Origin: Vibrio mimicus
GTDB lineage: Bacteria > Pseudomonadota > Gammaproteobacteria > Enterobacterales > Vibrionaceae
NCBI RefSeq assembly: GCF_019048845.1
Contig: NZ_CP077425.1
Span: 62,001-126,000, forward strand
DNA: 64,000 nt
Direction: 5' to 3'
The position numbers and the translations under genes are program-made. Shown piece by piece: positions 17,483 to 27,326 of the stretch. The notes under the pieces were generated by a model. It was given only the letters and a program-made list of their open reading frames with translations, did no database searches and was not told the origin of the DNA. Positions within the stretch are counted from its first letter, which is position 1. Each line of letters opens with the position of its first letter.

Positions 17483-18472
17483 ATGAACAATCGAGTTCCG
17501 ACTAACATTATTACGGGTTTTCTAGGCGTTGGAAAAACCACCGCAATTTTGCACCTGTTAGCCACTAAACCTACCAATGAAAAGTGGGCTGTACTCGTTA
17601 ATGAGTTTGGTGAGATTGGCATTGATGGTGCCATCATGAGCGAGCAGGGTGCGATGATCAAAGAAGTACCGGGGGGATGTCTGTGCTGCACGGCTGGGGT
17701 TCCAATGTCCGTTGGCATTAACGCCTTGTTACGTCAAAAGCCCGATCGTTTAATCATTGAACCAACAGGATTAGGGCATCCTAAGCAAGTGGTCGCCACG
17801 TTAATTTCTGAGCAGTATCAGCCTTATGTGGACTTAAAAGCCACGATTGCGTTGATGGATCCACGCCACTTGAGCATGGATAAATACCGCAGTAACCAAA
17901 ATTTCAACGACCAACTGGCGAGCGCGGATATTGTTTTGGGGAACAAAGTCGATCAGTGCAGCAGTAGTGACATTGATGCTTTTAATGATTGGGTTACGGA
18001 CCAAACGCCGGCCAAAACCTTTAGTCAGCTCATCAAGCAAGGTCAATTCCCTATAGAGTTACTGGATATGCCGCGTTTGGTTGGCCATGCATCCACTCAT
18101 ATTGACTCCCATCATCACCACCATGCTGCCGATGAGCCGCAATTTCAGCTTGCACCCCAACAGCCATTTTTGCGCAAAGAAAATCGCGGACAAGGCTATT
18201 TTAGTTGCGGTTGGCTGTTTGGCGCCGAGTTTCAGTTCAACTTCGATCTGTTGTTTCAACTGCTGAATGATTTAACTGCCGAGCGAGTGAAAGGGGTGCT
18301 GAATACCGATCGCGGTTGTTATGCTTTCAATGTGGCGAATGGCGTGGTTTCTGTGACTGAAATGAGCCTAGAAGGTTTTGAATCACGCTTAGAAGTGATT
18401 GATTCACAACTGATGCCTTGGAGCGAGTTAGAAAGCATACTGCTCAAGATTGCAGGTATTCCACAGGCGTAA
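17483..18472 (+). CDS. CobW/G3E-family GTPase, putative metal chaperone
   Basis: This is a P-loop GTPase of the COG0523/CobW group, which binds Zn or Co and delivers it to target proteins. Start ATG 17483 has AGGAG seven bases upstream and begins MNNRVPTNIITGFLGVGKTTA (Walker A at 12-20). GGCLCC near residue 70 is the CxCC metal motif. NKVDQC is the guanine-recognition motif. A His-rich insert (SHHHHHAAD) lies near 210-215, and the CobW C-terminal domain follows. The length is 329. The His-rich tract supports metal binding. Target and metal are unknown, and no zinc-regulated partner gene is adjacent. It shares a terminator with the convergent ylqF. Confidence 0.85.
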   Translation: MNNRVPTNIITGFLGVGKTTAILHLLATKPTNEKWAVLVNEFGEIGIDGAIMSEQGAMIKEVPGGCLCCTAGVPMSVGINALLRQKPDRLIIEPTGLGHPKQVVATLISEQYQPYVDLKATIALMDPRHLSMDKYRSNQNFNDQLASADIVLGNKVDQCSSSDIDAFNDWVTDQTPAKTFSQLIKQGQFPIELLDMPRLVGHASTHIDSHHHHHAADEPQFQLAPQQPFLRKENRGQGYFSCGWLFGAEFQFNFDLLFQLLNDLTAERVKGVLNTDRGCYAFNVANGVVSVTEMSLEGFESRLEVIDSQLMPWSELESILLKIAGIPQA

Positions 18473-18520
18473 ATCACAGGCCTTTCTTTGCGAAAAAGAT
18501 TTACGAAAAAGATTTGTGAA

Positions 18521-18543
18521 AAAGGCGAGTCATACTCGCCTTT
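18521..18543. terminator. Bidirectional terminator between cobW-type gene and ylqF
   Basis: Perfect 10-bp arms AAAGGCGAGT and ACTCGCCTTT surround CAT, and each side carries A or T runs, as expected between convergent genes. Confidence 0.85.
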
Positions 18544-18561
18544 CTGTTATGCGCGGAATGA

Positions 18562-19506
18562 TTAACGCTTGTTGCGCAGATAACGCTTACGGCGCTCTTC
18601 TTTACGTTTGGCTTTCTCTTCGGCTTTCAGCGCTTCATCAATTTCAACTTGTTGTAACTCTTCGGTGATCATTTCTGGGCGCTCCAAGGTGATTTGTCCA
18701 AGTACACCTTGACGCAGCTCATGCAGTAGGATTTCAGAGGCTTTATGCAGATCCACTCGCGCCCCCGCACGTAGCGCGCCACGCTTACGACCGATCTCTT
18801 CCATCAATTCAACATCGGTTTCTGGAAGTTCATCGATTTGGTAACGCTCTTTCAATCTTTCTGGGTAGTGCTTAGCCAGATACTCGACGGTGTAAAACGC
18901 CACTTCATCGTATTCCATCGCGGTATCTTTCACCGCGCCAGTGGCCGCCAAACGAAAACCGCTATGAGGGTTTTCCACTTTTGGCCACAAAATTCCCGGA
19001 GTATCAGAAAGCACAATTCCGTTTTGTAGATTGATGCGCTGTTGACGGCGAGTCACAGCGGGTTGGTTTCCGGTTTGAGCAATTGCACGACCCGCTAAGG
19101 TATTGATAATGGTTGATTTCCCTACGTTCGGAATGCCCATGATCATGGTGCGAATGTTTTTGCCGATCTCTTCACGCTGTGGAGCGAGCTTGCGGCACAG
19201 TTCGAGGATCTTGTGTACTTCCTGCGGATTGGATGTGGTGATCGCCATCGCTTTCACCCCTTTCTCTTGCTCAAGATGGGCAATCCACAGCTCGGTTAAC
19301 TCAGGATCCGCAAGATCGCGCTTATTCAGTACCTTCACACAAGGTTTTTCCCCACGGATATGCGAAATCAGCGGGTTTTCGCTACTGAAAGGAATACGCG
19401 CATCAAGCACTTCGATAATCACATCGACTTGCGGAATCGCTTCTTCGATTTCCTTGCGTGCTTTGTGCATGTGCCCCGGAAACCATTGGATTGAGTTGTT
19501 AACCAT
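18562..19506 (-). CDS. ylqF: Ribosome biogenesis GTPase YlqF/RbgA family
   Basis: This is a circularly permuted GTPase of the YlqF/RbgA group, which assists 50S subunit assembly. The motif order is permuted: G4 NKRD near 62, then G1 GIPNVGKST near 124, then G3 DTPG near 170. The N-terminus IQWFPGHMHKA is a family hallmark. The C-terminus is strongly basic (KRKEERRKRYLRNKR), fitting rRNA contact. The length of 314 is typical. The ATG at 19506 has only a distant AAGG upstream. Confidence 0.9.
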   Translation of the reverse strand: MVNNSIQWFPGHMHKARKEIEEAIPQVDVIIEVLDARIPFSSENPLISHIRGEKPCVKVLNKRDLADPELTELWIAHLEQEKGVKAMAITTSNPQEVHKILELCRKLAPQREEIGKNIRTMIMGIPNVGKSTIINTLAGRAIAQTGNQPAVTRRQQRINLQNGIVLSDTPGILWPKVENPHSGFRLAATGAVKDTAMEYDEVAFYTVEYLAKHYPERLKERYQIDELPETDVELMEEIGRKRGALRAGARVDLHKASEILLHELRQGVLGQITLERPEMITEELQQVEIDEALKAEEKAKRKEERRKRYLRNKR

Positions 19507-19719
19507 TTGAAAAATTAGCCTTTTAATACAGTCTTAAATGAGTTGAGAGCTAAGAATGATGCTTAACATGGAGTCAGCAGGAGCCACCTTGTTCTCAACT
19601 CCGTGACGCTATGGTCATTTGAATGCGCCAATGCTAACACTTTACGCCGGATGCGGGAATCGTCATAAACCCGAACCATGGATTACACCAGTGGATGAAG
19701 GCGTGGAAACGGGTATTTC

Positions 19720-19759
19720 TATATATTTTCTTTATACCCGACTGGCGCTTTTATACACC
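19720..19759 (+). promoter_or_regulatory. TTTATA-type repeats upstream of kup (possible KdpE site)
   Basis: TATATA TTTTC TTTATA (19720-19736) places two AT hexamers 11 bp apart, and TTTTATACACC follows at 19749-19759. E. coli KdpE is known to bind tandem TTTATA/TTTACA half-sites with that spacing. The region is AT-rich, so chance is possible. The orphan KdpDE pair lies 5 kb to the right. Confidence 0.3.
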
Positions 19760-19827
19760 TTCTTTAAATCGGGCTAGTTAGTATGCTGAAAGTTGTGATT
19801 TAGGAAGCACTGCGGTGCTTAAGAACC

Positions 19828-21690
19828 ATGAAACCTGCAAAACAAACGACAGCCAGCTTGGCATTTCTGGCAATGGGTATCGTCTATGGCGATATTGGAA
19901 CCAGTCCTCTTTACGCTTTTAAAGAAGTATTCTTCAGTCACCATCCACTCGCGATTAACCCTGACAATGTGTTGGGGATTTTATCTTTGGTGTTTTGGGC
20001 ATTTGTCCTGATCGTTTCCATTAAATATCTTTTGCTGGTGACACGCGCCGATCAAAATGGTGAAGGCGGTATTCTGACTTTATCCGCCATTGCTCAACAA
20101 AATGCCCCCAAAGGTTGGCGGAGGATTGCCATGTTACTCGGGATTTTGGCGACGGGCTTTTTCTTTGGTGAAGCGGTGATAACGCCCGCTATGTCAGTAC
20201 TTTCTGCGGTGGAAGGGATTGCGGTGGCGCAACCGGACTTAGCTCCTTATGTACTGCCCATTGCCATGATGATCATTGTGGCGCTGTTTGCTGTGCAAGC
20301 GATGGGAACCGAGCGTATCGGGCGCTTTTTCGCGCCAGTGATGTTGCTGTGGTTTTTGGTGCTGGCTTTACTCGGTGCCCATGCAATTTGGCACGCGCCC
20401 CAAGTATTACGTGCACTCAACCCAGCGTATGCGGTGCATTTTGTCTTGCTTCATGGGCAACATACCCTGTTTATTTTGGGCTTAGTCGTGCTTTCGGTGA
20501 CTGGGGTTGAAGCACTGTACGCCGATATGGGGCACTTTGGGATTAAGCCGATCCGCATTGCGTGGTTTGCACTGGTGATGCCCAGTTTGCTGCTCAACTA
20601 TTTTGGGCAAGGGGCGTATCTGCTTACCCTGTCTGAGCCCACAGGTTCTACTTTCTTTAGCCTGGCGCCTAAAGCTTGGTTGTGGCCTTTGATCTTGCTG
20701 GCGACGTTTGCCACTGTTATTGCTTCGCAAGCGGTCATCTCTGGGATTTTTTCGTTAGCGAGACAGGCCATTAATTATGGCTATTTGCCGCCGATGAAAA
20801 TTGCGCATACTTCAGAGCATTCACAAGGGCAGATTTATGTGCCCGCGGCGAACATGTTGTTGTTTGTGGCCGTGATTTTTGTGATGTTGCGTTTTCGCTC
20901 ATCCGCCAACTTAGCGGCCGCCTACGGTATTGCGGTCACGGCGATCATGATGATCTCTTCGCTACTGTTGGTTTTGGTTGCGCGTTATCAATGGCAGTGG
21001 AGATGGCCGCGAGTCGTCACGATTGGGATCGTGTTTATTGGCATGGATACTTTGTTGTTAGCGTCGACCTCAACCAAATTGATGGAGGGTGGTTGGCTGC
21101 CTCTGCTGTTAGGATGTGCGGTGTTTATCGTCATGTATATCTGGCAGCAACAGCGCCAACGTTTGCTGGAAATTGCCGGTAACGAGCTCTCGGTTTCGGC
21201 GATGATTCAGTCATTGGAGGAAGAGTCTTTCCAACGCGCCGCAGGAACCGCCGTTTATCTGTCTCGCTCGCTGAATCATGTGCCGCGCTCGCTGCTGCAC
21301 AATATCAAATACAACAAGACCTTACATGAAAGAAATGTATTGATGACTTTTCAATATGAAGCGGTACCAAGGGTTCACCCATGTCGCAGAGCTGAGATAG
21401 AGCAGGTCTCGGCCAGTTTTTGGCAAGTGGTGATCCATATCGGTTATCAAGAGGAGCCAGATATGGCGCAAGTGATGCACTGCTGCGGTCTAAAAGGCTT
21501 GTATTTGCATCCCAATGAAACGCTCTTTTTGCTCTCTTCAGAGCGATTGAAAGTACAAAAACTGGGGATGTGGCATGACCTGAAAGTCTGGTTCTTTATT
21601 CAGATGAGCAAACATGCGCTGAAAACGTCGGAAAGATTGAATATTCCCCCCGATCGCCTAATTGAGATGGGTGTGTATCGAGAGATGTAA
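19828..21690 (+). CDS. kup: Low-affinity K+ uptake protein Kup
   Basis: Kup is an inner-membrane K+/H+ symporter of the KUP/HAK family. The N-terminus carries the family signature GIVYGDIGTSPLYAFKEVF (about 18-36). Some twelve hydrophobic segments fill residues 15-440, including VSIKYLLLVTRADQNGEGG. A soluble C-terminal domain of about 180 residues follows. The length of 620 equals the E. coli protein (622). The preceding 320 bp contain no gene; they hold the AT hexamer repeats described separately. A strong terminator follows. The divergent neighbour is ylqF, so kup appears to be its own transcript. Confidence 0.94.
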   Translation: MKPAKQTTASLAFLAMGIVYGDIGTSPLYAFKEVFFSHHPLAINPDNVLGILSLVFWAFVLIVSIKYLLLVTRADQNGEGGILTLSAIAQQNAPKGWRRIAMLLGILATGFFFGEAVITPAMSVLSAVEGIAVAQPDLAPYVLPIAMMIIVALFAVQAMGTERIGRFFAPVMLLWFLVLALLGAHAIWHAPQVLRALNPAYAVHFVLLHGQHTLFILGLVVLSVTGVEALYADMGHFGIKPIRIAWFALVMPSLLLNYFGQGAYLLTLSEPTGSTFFSLAPKAWLWPLILLATFATVIASQAVISGIFSLARQAINYGYLPPMKIAHTSEHSQGQIYVPAANMLLFVAVIFVMLRFRSSANLAAAYGIAVTAIMMISSLLLVLVARYQWQWRWPRVVTIGIVFIGMDTLLLASTSTKLMEGGWLPLLLGCAVFIVMYIWQQQRQRLLEIAGNELSVSAMIQSLEEESFQRAAGTAVYLSRSLNHVPRSLLHNIKYNKTLHERNVLMTFQYEAVPRVHPCRRAEIEQVSASFWQVVIHIGYQEEPDMAQVMHCCGLKGLYLHPNETLFLLSSERLKVQKLGMWHDLKVWFFIQMSKHALKTSERLNIPPDRLIEMGVYREM

Positions 21691-21700
21691 GGCTCGCACG

Positions 21701-21732
21701 AAAAAACCGTTCAAGATTGAACGGTTTTTTTT
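21701..21732 (+). terminator. Intrinsic terminator after kup
   Basis: CCGTTCAA and TTGAACGG form the stem with A6 before and T8 after, so it can work in both directions. Confidence 0.9.
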
Positions 21733-21757
21733 AGCTCAGAGGTTTAGCCTTTACAAG

Positions 21758-21784
21758 GCTCCCCTAGTTTTTCGCTAGGGGAGC
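21758..21784. repeat. Strong GC hairpin between kup and nifJ
   Basis: GCTCCCCTAG and CTAGGGGAGC pair around TTTTTCG. Neither side has a T-run, so it may protect the 3' end of the minus-strand nifJ mRNA rather than terminate it. Confidence 0.6.
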
Positions 21785-21788
21785 GAGG

Positions 21789-24700
21789 CTAATCTTGTTG
21801 CGCGACGCCCGCATACAGCGTCCATGCGCCAGATTTCACCACCTCTTTTGTAACTTGCGCACTGTGTGCCAAATCGTAATGGTGCTCGATGCAGGGCGAA
21901 TAGGCGACAACCAATGACGGACCAGAATGTTCACCTGCAGCTTGCAGCGCTTTAATGGTCTGATTGATGTTGGCACCCAAGGCTATTCTCGCCACAAACG
22001 CACCGGGCAGATCTTGGTAAAGTTTAACCAGATCTTTGGCTGGACTTGGATTGGGTAAACTGCACAATTTCGCGGTTTGTCCTTGCGGGGTGGACTTGGA
22101 TTTTTGTCCACCAGTGTTGGAGTAACACTGCGTATCCAGAACCAGAATATTGATGTTACGTCCGCTGCGCATCACATGATCGAGTCCGCCAAAGCCGATG
22201 TCATAAGCCCAGCCGTCACCTCCTATCATCCACACCATTTTTTCGCTTAAATAATCGGCCAGCAGTTGCTCTTCCGAGTGAGCAGGAAGTCGCTGCTTCA
22301 GATCAGCAATCTGCGATATTAGATCGGGAAGCGGAGATTGCGGGGTATGTCCGCCTAGCAAACGCTGCGCACGCGATTGTAAGGCTTCCAGTGCCATATT
22401 CATGCCCAAGCCAAATTCGGCATTATCCTCAAATAGGCTGTTGGCCCAAGCAGGACCTCGTCCATCACTATCCTGACTGTAAGGGGTAGTGGGTAGATTA
22501 CCGCCAAAAATTGAGGAGCAGCCTGTCGCGTTCGCAATCATCAATCGATCGCCGAATAACTGAGTCAAAATGCGGATATAAGGCGTTTCTCCGCATCCTG
22601 CACAGGCATTCGGGTATTCAAAATAGGGCTCAACGTGCTGCAATGTTTTGACATCAATTCGCTGCTGCTGATAGGCCGACTGCTTCGGCAAGGCTTGGAA
22701 ATGAGTGAATCTTTGTTGCTCTGATTGATAACTGAGGTTCTTCTCAACCATATTCAATGCCTTACGCTCTGGCTCTTGTCGATCTTTTGCTGGGCAAACC
22801 TGAGTGCATAACTGGCAGCCAGTACAGTCATCCGGCGACACTTGCAGTACATAGTGCGCATCGGGTTGCTGTCTTGAGCGATAAGGCCGGCTTTTTAACT
22901 CACTCAAGGTGGGATGGGTTTCACTCACAATGCGGGCACGAATCGCCGAATGCGGGCAAATCGCGACGCAGTAACCGCATTGAGTGCAAAGATCGGTTTC
23001 CCAAACCGGCAGCTGTTCAGCAAGATTACGTTTTTCTAACTGCGAAGTATTGGTAGGCCATACTCCATCGGCCGGATAAACCGAGACAGGTAGCGCATCG
23101 CCTTTCCCCGCCAGCAGCTGTTCAACCAAGCTCGCGCCCCAAATCTTCGGCTGGCTTTGGATGGCCACCGTTGTTTCACTTGGGATCGCAAAAGGCATCT
23201 CACACACCGACTGGTACGCTTGGTTTAGGCATTGCAGGCTTTGTGTCAGTTGCTGGGCTGAACGGTGTTTGAGCTGTTCGGTTAGACTCGCTTCCAGTGG
23301 GGTCAATAACGCCTGTTCGGTATGCTGGCCTAATAATCGAGCCGCCGCGGCTTGCATCACAATACTGGTTTTATTGCCGAGTTGATGGCGCTCAATCAAG
23401 CCATCGGCATCGATGGTGGCCACTTGAACCGATAAAGCCTGCAGGCGACTTTGCAATGCGGGCGGTAAAGCGGCCCACAGTGCTTGCCCCGTCAGTGCGG
23501 TGTTGAGCAACAGATAGCCATTGGCGATCAGCTTGCTGGCAATATCACGTTCATGGAGAAGTTTCAGATTGCTGAGCGAAACCAACCAAGCCTGACGAAC
23601 CGGATAGGGAGCAGTGATCGGTTGCTGACTGAAACGGATATGTGTCGTGGTGACATTGGCAGATTTTTTGGAGTCGTATTCAAACTGACCCTGTACATGC
23701 CAGTTTTGGCCTAGGGTTTTAATCAGATTTTTTCCCGCACTGACACTCCCATCGCCGCCATAGCCATACATTAGAACACTTTGATAGGGCTTATCTCTCG
23801 TCGCTGAAATCGTTTTCGGTAGAGTAAGTTGGCTTACGTCATCTTCAATACCCACCACAAATTCGAGCACTTGCTCCTGCTCGGGAGCTTGCATCATAGT
23901 GAAAATCGCTTCGACATCTTCTGGGTAAAACGCTTTTCCTGATAACCCATAGCGACCGCGAGAGAGTCGGATCGAGTTTGCCCTCTGGGTATACAAGGCA
24001 CTTAAAACGTCAAGATAAAGCGGTTCGCCGTGACTGCCCGGCTCTTTGGTGCGATCCAATACGCTGATATGAGTCACCGTGGCTGGAAGCGCATCCCGTA
24101 AGGCTTGGCTTGGAAAAGGGCGATATAGTCGTATCTGAATAACGCCAATCCGCTCACCTTGTTGAACGCCGGCAAGGACGACTGGTTTGATGGTGTCGAC
24201 GGAAGATCCCATTGCGACAATCACAGATTGTGCTTGCGGATGACCGATATACTCGACCAACCGGTAGCGGCGTCCGGTCTGTGTTTCAAAACAGTTCATG
24301 ATGTTCTGCACCTGTTCAGGCGTACTTTGATGGTACGGCGTTTGAGCCTCACGACACTGAAAGTAACTGTCGGGATCGGCAGTGGCTCCGCGTAGAGTTG
24401 GCCGATCGGGCGTTAAGGCTCGGGCACGAAAATCAACTAACGCTGGCATGGGTAGCAGTGCAGATAACGCCTCTTCGGAGAGCGGCTCAATCTGGGTAAT
24501 GGCGTGTGAGGTGAGGAATCCATCAAAGAAATGCACAAACGGTAAGCGGCATTGTAAAGCACTGAAAGTGGCAATGGCGGCCAGATCTTGCGCCTCTTGC
24601 GCATTACTGGCGCAGAGCATTGCAACGCCCGTTTGGCGGATGGCCATCACGTCCGAATGATCGCAGTAAATGGATAACGCATGGGTAGCGACGGTGCGAG

Positions 24701-25028
24701 CCGCCACATGAATGACACAAGGCGTCAGCTCACCAGCAAGCTTGTATAAGCTTGGGATCATGAGCAATAAACCTTGCGATGAGGTAAAGGTGGGGGCAAG
24801 TGCACCGCTCATGGCGGCGCCATGAACAACCGCAATACTGCCTGCTTCCGATTGCATTTCCACAAGTTTGGGTACATCACCCAGCAGATTGCTCTTTTGC
24901 TGGCTTGCCCATTGTTCACAGCTTTCGGCCATGCTTGTGCTCGGTGTAATAGGGTAAACGGCTAGCACTTCACTCAGTTGATAAGCAACGCGGGCAACTG
25001 CCGTATTTGCGTCAGTAATCCAAGTCAT
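21789..25028 (-). CDS. nifJ: Pyruvate:ferredoxin (flavodoxin) oxidoreductase
   Basis: This enzyme decarboxylates pyruvate (or another 2-oxoacid) with CoA and TPP and passes electrons to ferredoxin or flavodoxin, under anaerobic or low-redox conditions. Domains in order: N-terminal VYPITPSTSMAE; the gamma domain with EPGSHGEPLY; two 4Fe-4S cassettes, CTQCGYCVAICPHSAI near 680 and CTGCQLCTQVCPAKD near 737; the TPP domain with CAGCGETPYIRILTQLFGD near 806, IANATGCSSI and GGDGWAYDIGFGG. Length 1079 is shorter than many NifJ (about 1170), but all catalytic parts are visible. The start ATG follows AGAGGTGAATT. It is divergent from the kdpD-like gene; CACCTAGGTG at 25089 is a small palindrome in between. 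Confidence 0.92.
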   Translation of the reverse strand: MTWITDANTAVARVAYQLSEVLAVYPITPSTSMAESCEQWASQQKSNLLGDVPKLVEMQSEAGSIAVVHGAAMSGALAPTFTSSQGLLLMIPSLYKLAGELTPCVIHVAARTVATHALSIYCDHSDVMAIRQTGVAMLCASNAQEAQDLAAIATFSALQCRLPFVHFFDGFLTSHAITQIEPLSEEALSALLPMPALVDFRARALTPDRPTLRGATADPDSYFQCREAQTPYHQSTPEQVQNIMNCFETQTGRRYRLVEYIGHPQAQSVIVAMGSSVDTIKPVVLAGVQQGERIGVIQIRLYRPFPSQALRDALPATVTHISVLDRTKEPGSHGEPLYLDVLSALYTQRANSIRLSRGRYGLSGKAFYPEDVEAIFTMMQAPEQEQVLEFVVGIEDDVSQLTLPKTISATRDKPYQSVLMYGYGGDGSVSAGKNLIKTLGQNWHVQGQFEYDSKKSANVTTTHIRFSQQPITAPYPVRQAWLVSLSNLKLLHERDIASKLIANGYLLLNTALTGQALWAALPPALQSRLQALSVQVATIDADGLIERHQLGNKTSIVMQAAAARLLGQHTEQALLTPLEASLTEQLKHRSAQQLTQSLQCLNQAYQSVCEMPFAIPSETTVAIQSQPKIWGASLVEQLLAGKGDALPVSVYPADGVWPTNTSQLEKRNLAEQLPVWETDLCTQCGYCVAICPHSAIRARIVSETHPTLSELKSRPYRSRQQPDAHYVLQVSPDDCTGCQLCTQVCPAKDRQEPERKALNMVEKNLSYQSEQQRFTHFQALPKQSAYQQQRIDVKTLQHVEPYFEYPNACAGCGETPYIRILTQLFGDRLMIANATGCSSIFGGNLPTTPYSQDSDGRGPAWANSLFEDNAEFGLGMNMALEALQSRAQRLLGGHTPQSPLPDLISQIADLKQRLPAHSEEQLLADYLSEKMVWMIGGDGWAYDIGFGGLDHVMRSGRNINILVLDTQCYSNTGGQKSKSTPQGQTAKLCSLPNPSPAKDLVKLYQDLPGAFVARIALGANINQTIKALQAAGEHSGPSLVVAYSPCIEHHYDLAHSAQVTKEVVKSGAWTLYAGVAQQD

Positions 25029-25130
25029 AATTCACCTCTGTCGGTATCGCAGCGTTTGCGATGGAGGATGGAAGATGTATGATCCGGCCACCTAGGTGAC
25101 GAGATCACGAGCCAACAGGATTAAGAAGCA

Positions 25131-26624
25131 GTGGTGACAAGACTTAATGAAGCACACAAAGCGCTGATTTTGGTTGCGCTGTACGCCATGGTCACTGTCG
25201 TGGGTGTGATGTACCGCAAAGATATGATTGAGACTGATGTGGCTATGCTGTTTTTGCTGCTCAATATCTTGAGCGCATCAGTACTCAAACCGCGCAACGC
25301 TTACTTGATGATGGGATTAAGCATCATCGATTATCACTACTTTCTGCTACCGGATTATCAATCGTTCCGATTTGAGAATGCGCAGTACGTGATTACCTAT
25401 GCGGTGTTAGCTTTTAGTGGGATTTTCGCGGTGAATATAACACAGGCTCAGCGCAAGCAAATAGAGAAAAATAAGCGCCTGCAGCAGCAACACAAGAAGT
25501 ACTATGAACTTGCTTGCCATCTTTCTGCACTCAGTACCAGTGAAGACATTGCTCAAGCCACCGTCAAATTTTTAAGTAAAGAGAAGGGGATAGTCAGTGC
25601 GATCGCGCTATACCAACTGCAGTGGCAATGGGCGGCGCAGCACCCTGATTTCCCCATTGCAGCAATTGAACTACCACAGCCTCTTTCGACTGATAGCACA
25701 TCAACCTTGGTGCAAGATGAGCAGATCAATGCCTTCACCTTGGTGGATCGTGGGACAACCCTTGGGGCTATTTATTTCCTACGTTATCCCCATGACCGCT
25801 TCGCATCGCCAGAGGCTTTGCGGCGTGAATCTAAAATCGCACCTTGGGTTCGCTCTCTTCTGACCCTCTCGTTAGCAAGGGCACATGCGCATCGCACCTT
25901 GGCCAATGTGGAAGCGGAAAAACAGCTGGAAAGTACGCGCACAACGTTACTCGCGTCTGTCTCGCACGATCTAAAAACGCCGCTTGGCGCGATCATTGGC
26001 TCTGCTACCACTTTAACCGATCCGAGTCTTCACCTCTCGACGGAAACCCAGCAAGAGCTGCTGACGTCAATTGCTGAGCAAGGCGAGCGGTTAAATCGCA
26101 GTTTGACCAAACTGCTCGATATCACCCGCTATACGGCATCCGCGCTAGTACCTAAGTTAGATTGGGTTGAACCGGAGGAGTTGATTGGAACGGTGCTCAG
26201 TCGTTTAGCACCGCGATTAACCCATCACAAAGTACAGATTGAGAGTCAACCGATGTTGGTTGAGCTTGATAGCTTACTGATTGAACAGGTGCTGATTAAC
26301 TTAGTGGAAAATGCCGCGAAATATACACCTAGAGGCAGCGAAATTGAGATCGCTTGTGCTTATCAAGATCAGCAGTTTACGCTGGCGGTAATGGATAACG
26401 GCGCGGGCATCCCCGATGAGGCATTGCCTAGAATTTTTGACCGGTTTTATCGTGTGGAAGGCAATCATGCTGATGGAACGGGGCTTGGCTTGGCGATTTG
26501 CCAAGTGATTGTTGCGGCTCACCAAGGTTCGATTCGAGTACATAATCGAGAGTCTGGTGGCGCATGTTTTACGGTGACGATTCCTTGCCGCCAATACAAT
26601 TTAAAGGAACTGTATGAACAGTGA
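25131..26624 (+). CDS. kdpD: KdpD-like sensor histidine kinase without the N-terminal KdpD domain
   Basis: This is a membrane histidine kinase that matches only the C-terminal half of KdpD. Four hydrophobic segments (DUF4118 type, about 12-105) are followed by a GAF-like region (about 130-250), HisKA ASVSHDLKTPLGAIIG (His near 283) and HATPase motifs NLVENAAKYTP, DNGAGIPDEAL and GTGLGLAI. E. coli KdpD has about 900 residues; the KdpD/USP cytoplasmic input domains are absent here (497). The start is GTG with AGGA about 10 nt upstream. It overlaps kdpE by 11 nt. No kdpFABC genes are in the window, so the output may be another target; kup is nearby. Confidence 0.85.
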   Translation: MVTRLNEAHKALILVALYAMVTVVGVMYRKDMIETDVAMLFLLLNILSASVLKPRNAYLMMGLSIIDYHYFLLPDYQSFRFENAQYVITYAVLAFSGIFAVNITQAQRKQIEKNKRLQQQHKKYYELACHLSALSTSEDIAQATVKFLSKEKGIVSAIALYQLQWQWAAQHPDFPIAAIELPQPLSTDSTSTLVQDEQINAFTLVDRGTTLGAIYFLRYPHDRFASPEALRRESKIAPWVRSLLTLSLARAHAHRTLANVEAEKQLESTRTTLLASVSHDLKTPLGAIIGSATTLTDPSLHLSTETQQELLTSIAEQGERLNRSLTKLLDITRYTASALVPKLDWVEPEELIGTVLSRLAPRLTHHKVQIESQPMLVELDSLLIEQVLINLVENAAKYTPRGSEIEIACAYQDQQFTLAVMDNGAGIPDEALPRIFDRFYRVEGNHADGTGLGLAICQVIVAAHQGSIRVHNRESGGACFTVTIPCRQYNLKELYEQ

Positions 26625-27306
26625 AATTAAGATCCTCATTATTGAAGACGAAGCGCCAATTCAACGGTTTTTGACTGTGCTTATTTCTGGTTATGAGTAT
26701 CAAGTGAAAGTGGCCAGCACGGCAGAGCAAGGGCTGCATCTGGTGGCGAATTGGAACCCGCATTTGATCCTGTTGGACTTAGGTTTGCCAGATCAAGACG
26801 GCATCAGTTTGACGAGAGAACTGCGAGCATGGACGCAAACCCCAATCATGGTGATTTCTGCCCGAGAAAAAGAAGCGGATAAAGTGCAAGCTCTGGATGC
26901 CGGGGCGAACGACTATTTGACTAAACCCTTTGGCAGTGAAGAGCTGATGGCTCGTATTCGGGTGGCGCTGCGTTTAGCGCCGAGCAACGAAAGTGTAGAG
27001 CAAACTCGTTTTGAATTGGGGGATCTGGTGTTGGATCTTGTGTTAAAGCAAGTCACCAAGGCTGGAGAGCCAGTAAAACTGACCAAAACCGAATACAACA
27101 TTTTGAAATTCCTAGCAAAAAACATGGGTAAGGTGCTCACGCACAAGCAGATCTTAAAAGAAGTGTGGGGCGGCAATTATGTCGAGCATCATCACTATGT
27201 GCGCATCCATGTCGCGCAGTTACGCCATAAAGTGGAAGACAATCCCGCGCAACCGCGCTTCATCTTGACAGAAAATGGGGTCGGTTACCGTTTAGTGGAT
27301 AAATAG
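26614..27306 (+). CDS. kdpE: KdpE-like response regulator, OmpR/PhoB family
   Basis: KdpE-like is the DNA-binding partner of the preceding kinase. The receiver domain has IEDEAPIQR and LILLDLGLPDQDG (phosphoacceptor Asp near 52), with the conserved Lys in NDYLTKPF near 102. The winged-helix domain at about 130-228 has KLTKTEYNILKFLAKN and YVRIHVAQLRHKVE. The length is 230. The ATG lies inside the end of the kinase gene, so the two are translationally coupled. Immediately downstream is the array of TTTATA/ATACA boxes. Confidence 0.88.
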   Translation: MNSEIKILIIEDEAPIQRFLTVLISGYEYQVKVASTAEQGLHLVANWNPHLILLDLGLPDQDGISLTRELRAWTQTPIMVISAREKEADKVQALDAGANDYLTKPFGSEELMARIRVALRLAPSNESVEQTRFELGDLVLDLVLKQVTKAGEPVKLTKTEYNILKFLAKNMGKVLTHKQILKEVWGGNYVEHHHYVRIHVAQLRHKVEDNPAQPRFILTENGVGYRLVDK

Positions 27307-27326
27307 GCACGTAAAATAAAACTATC

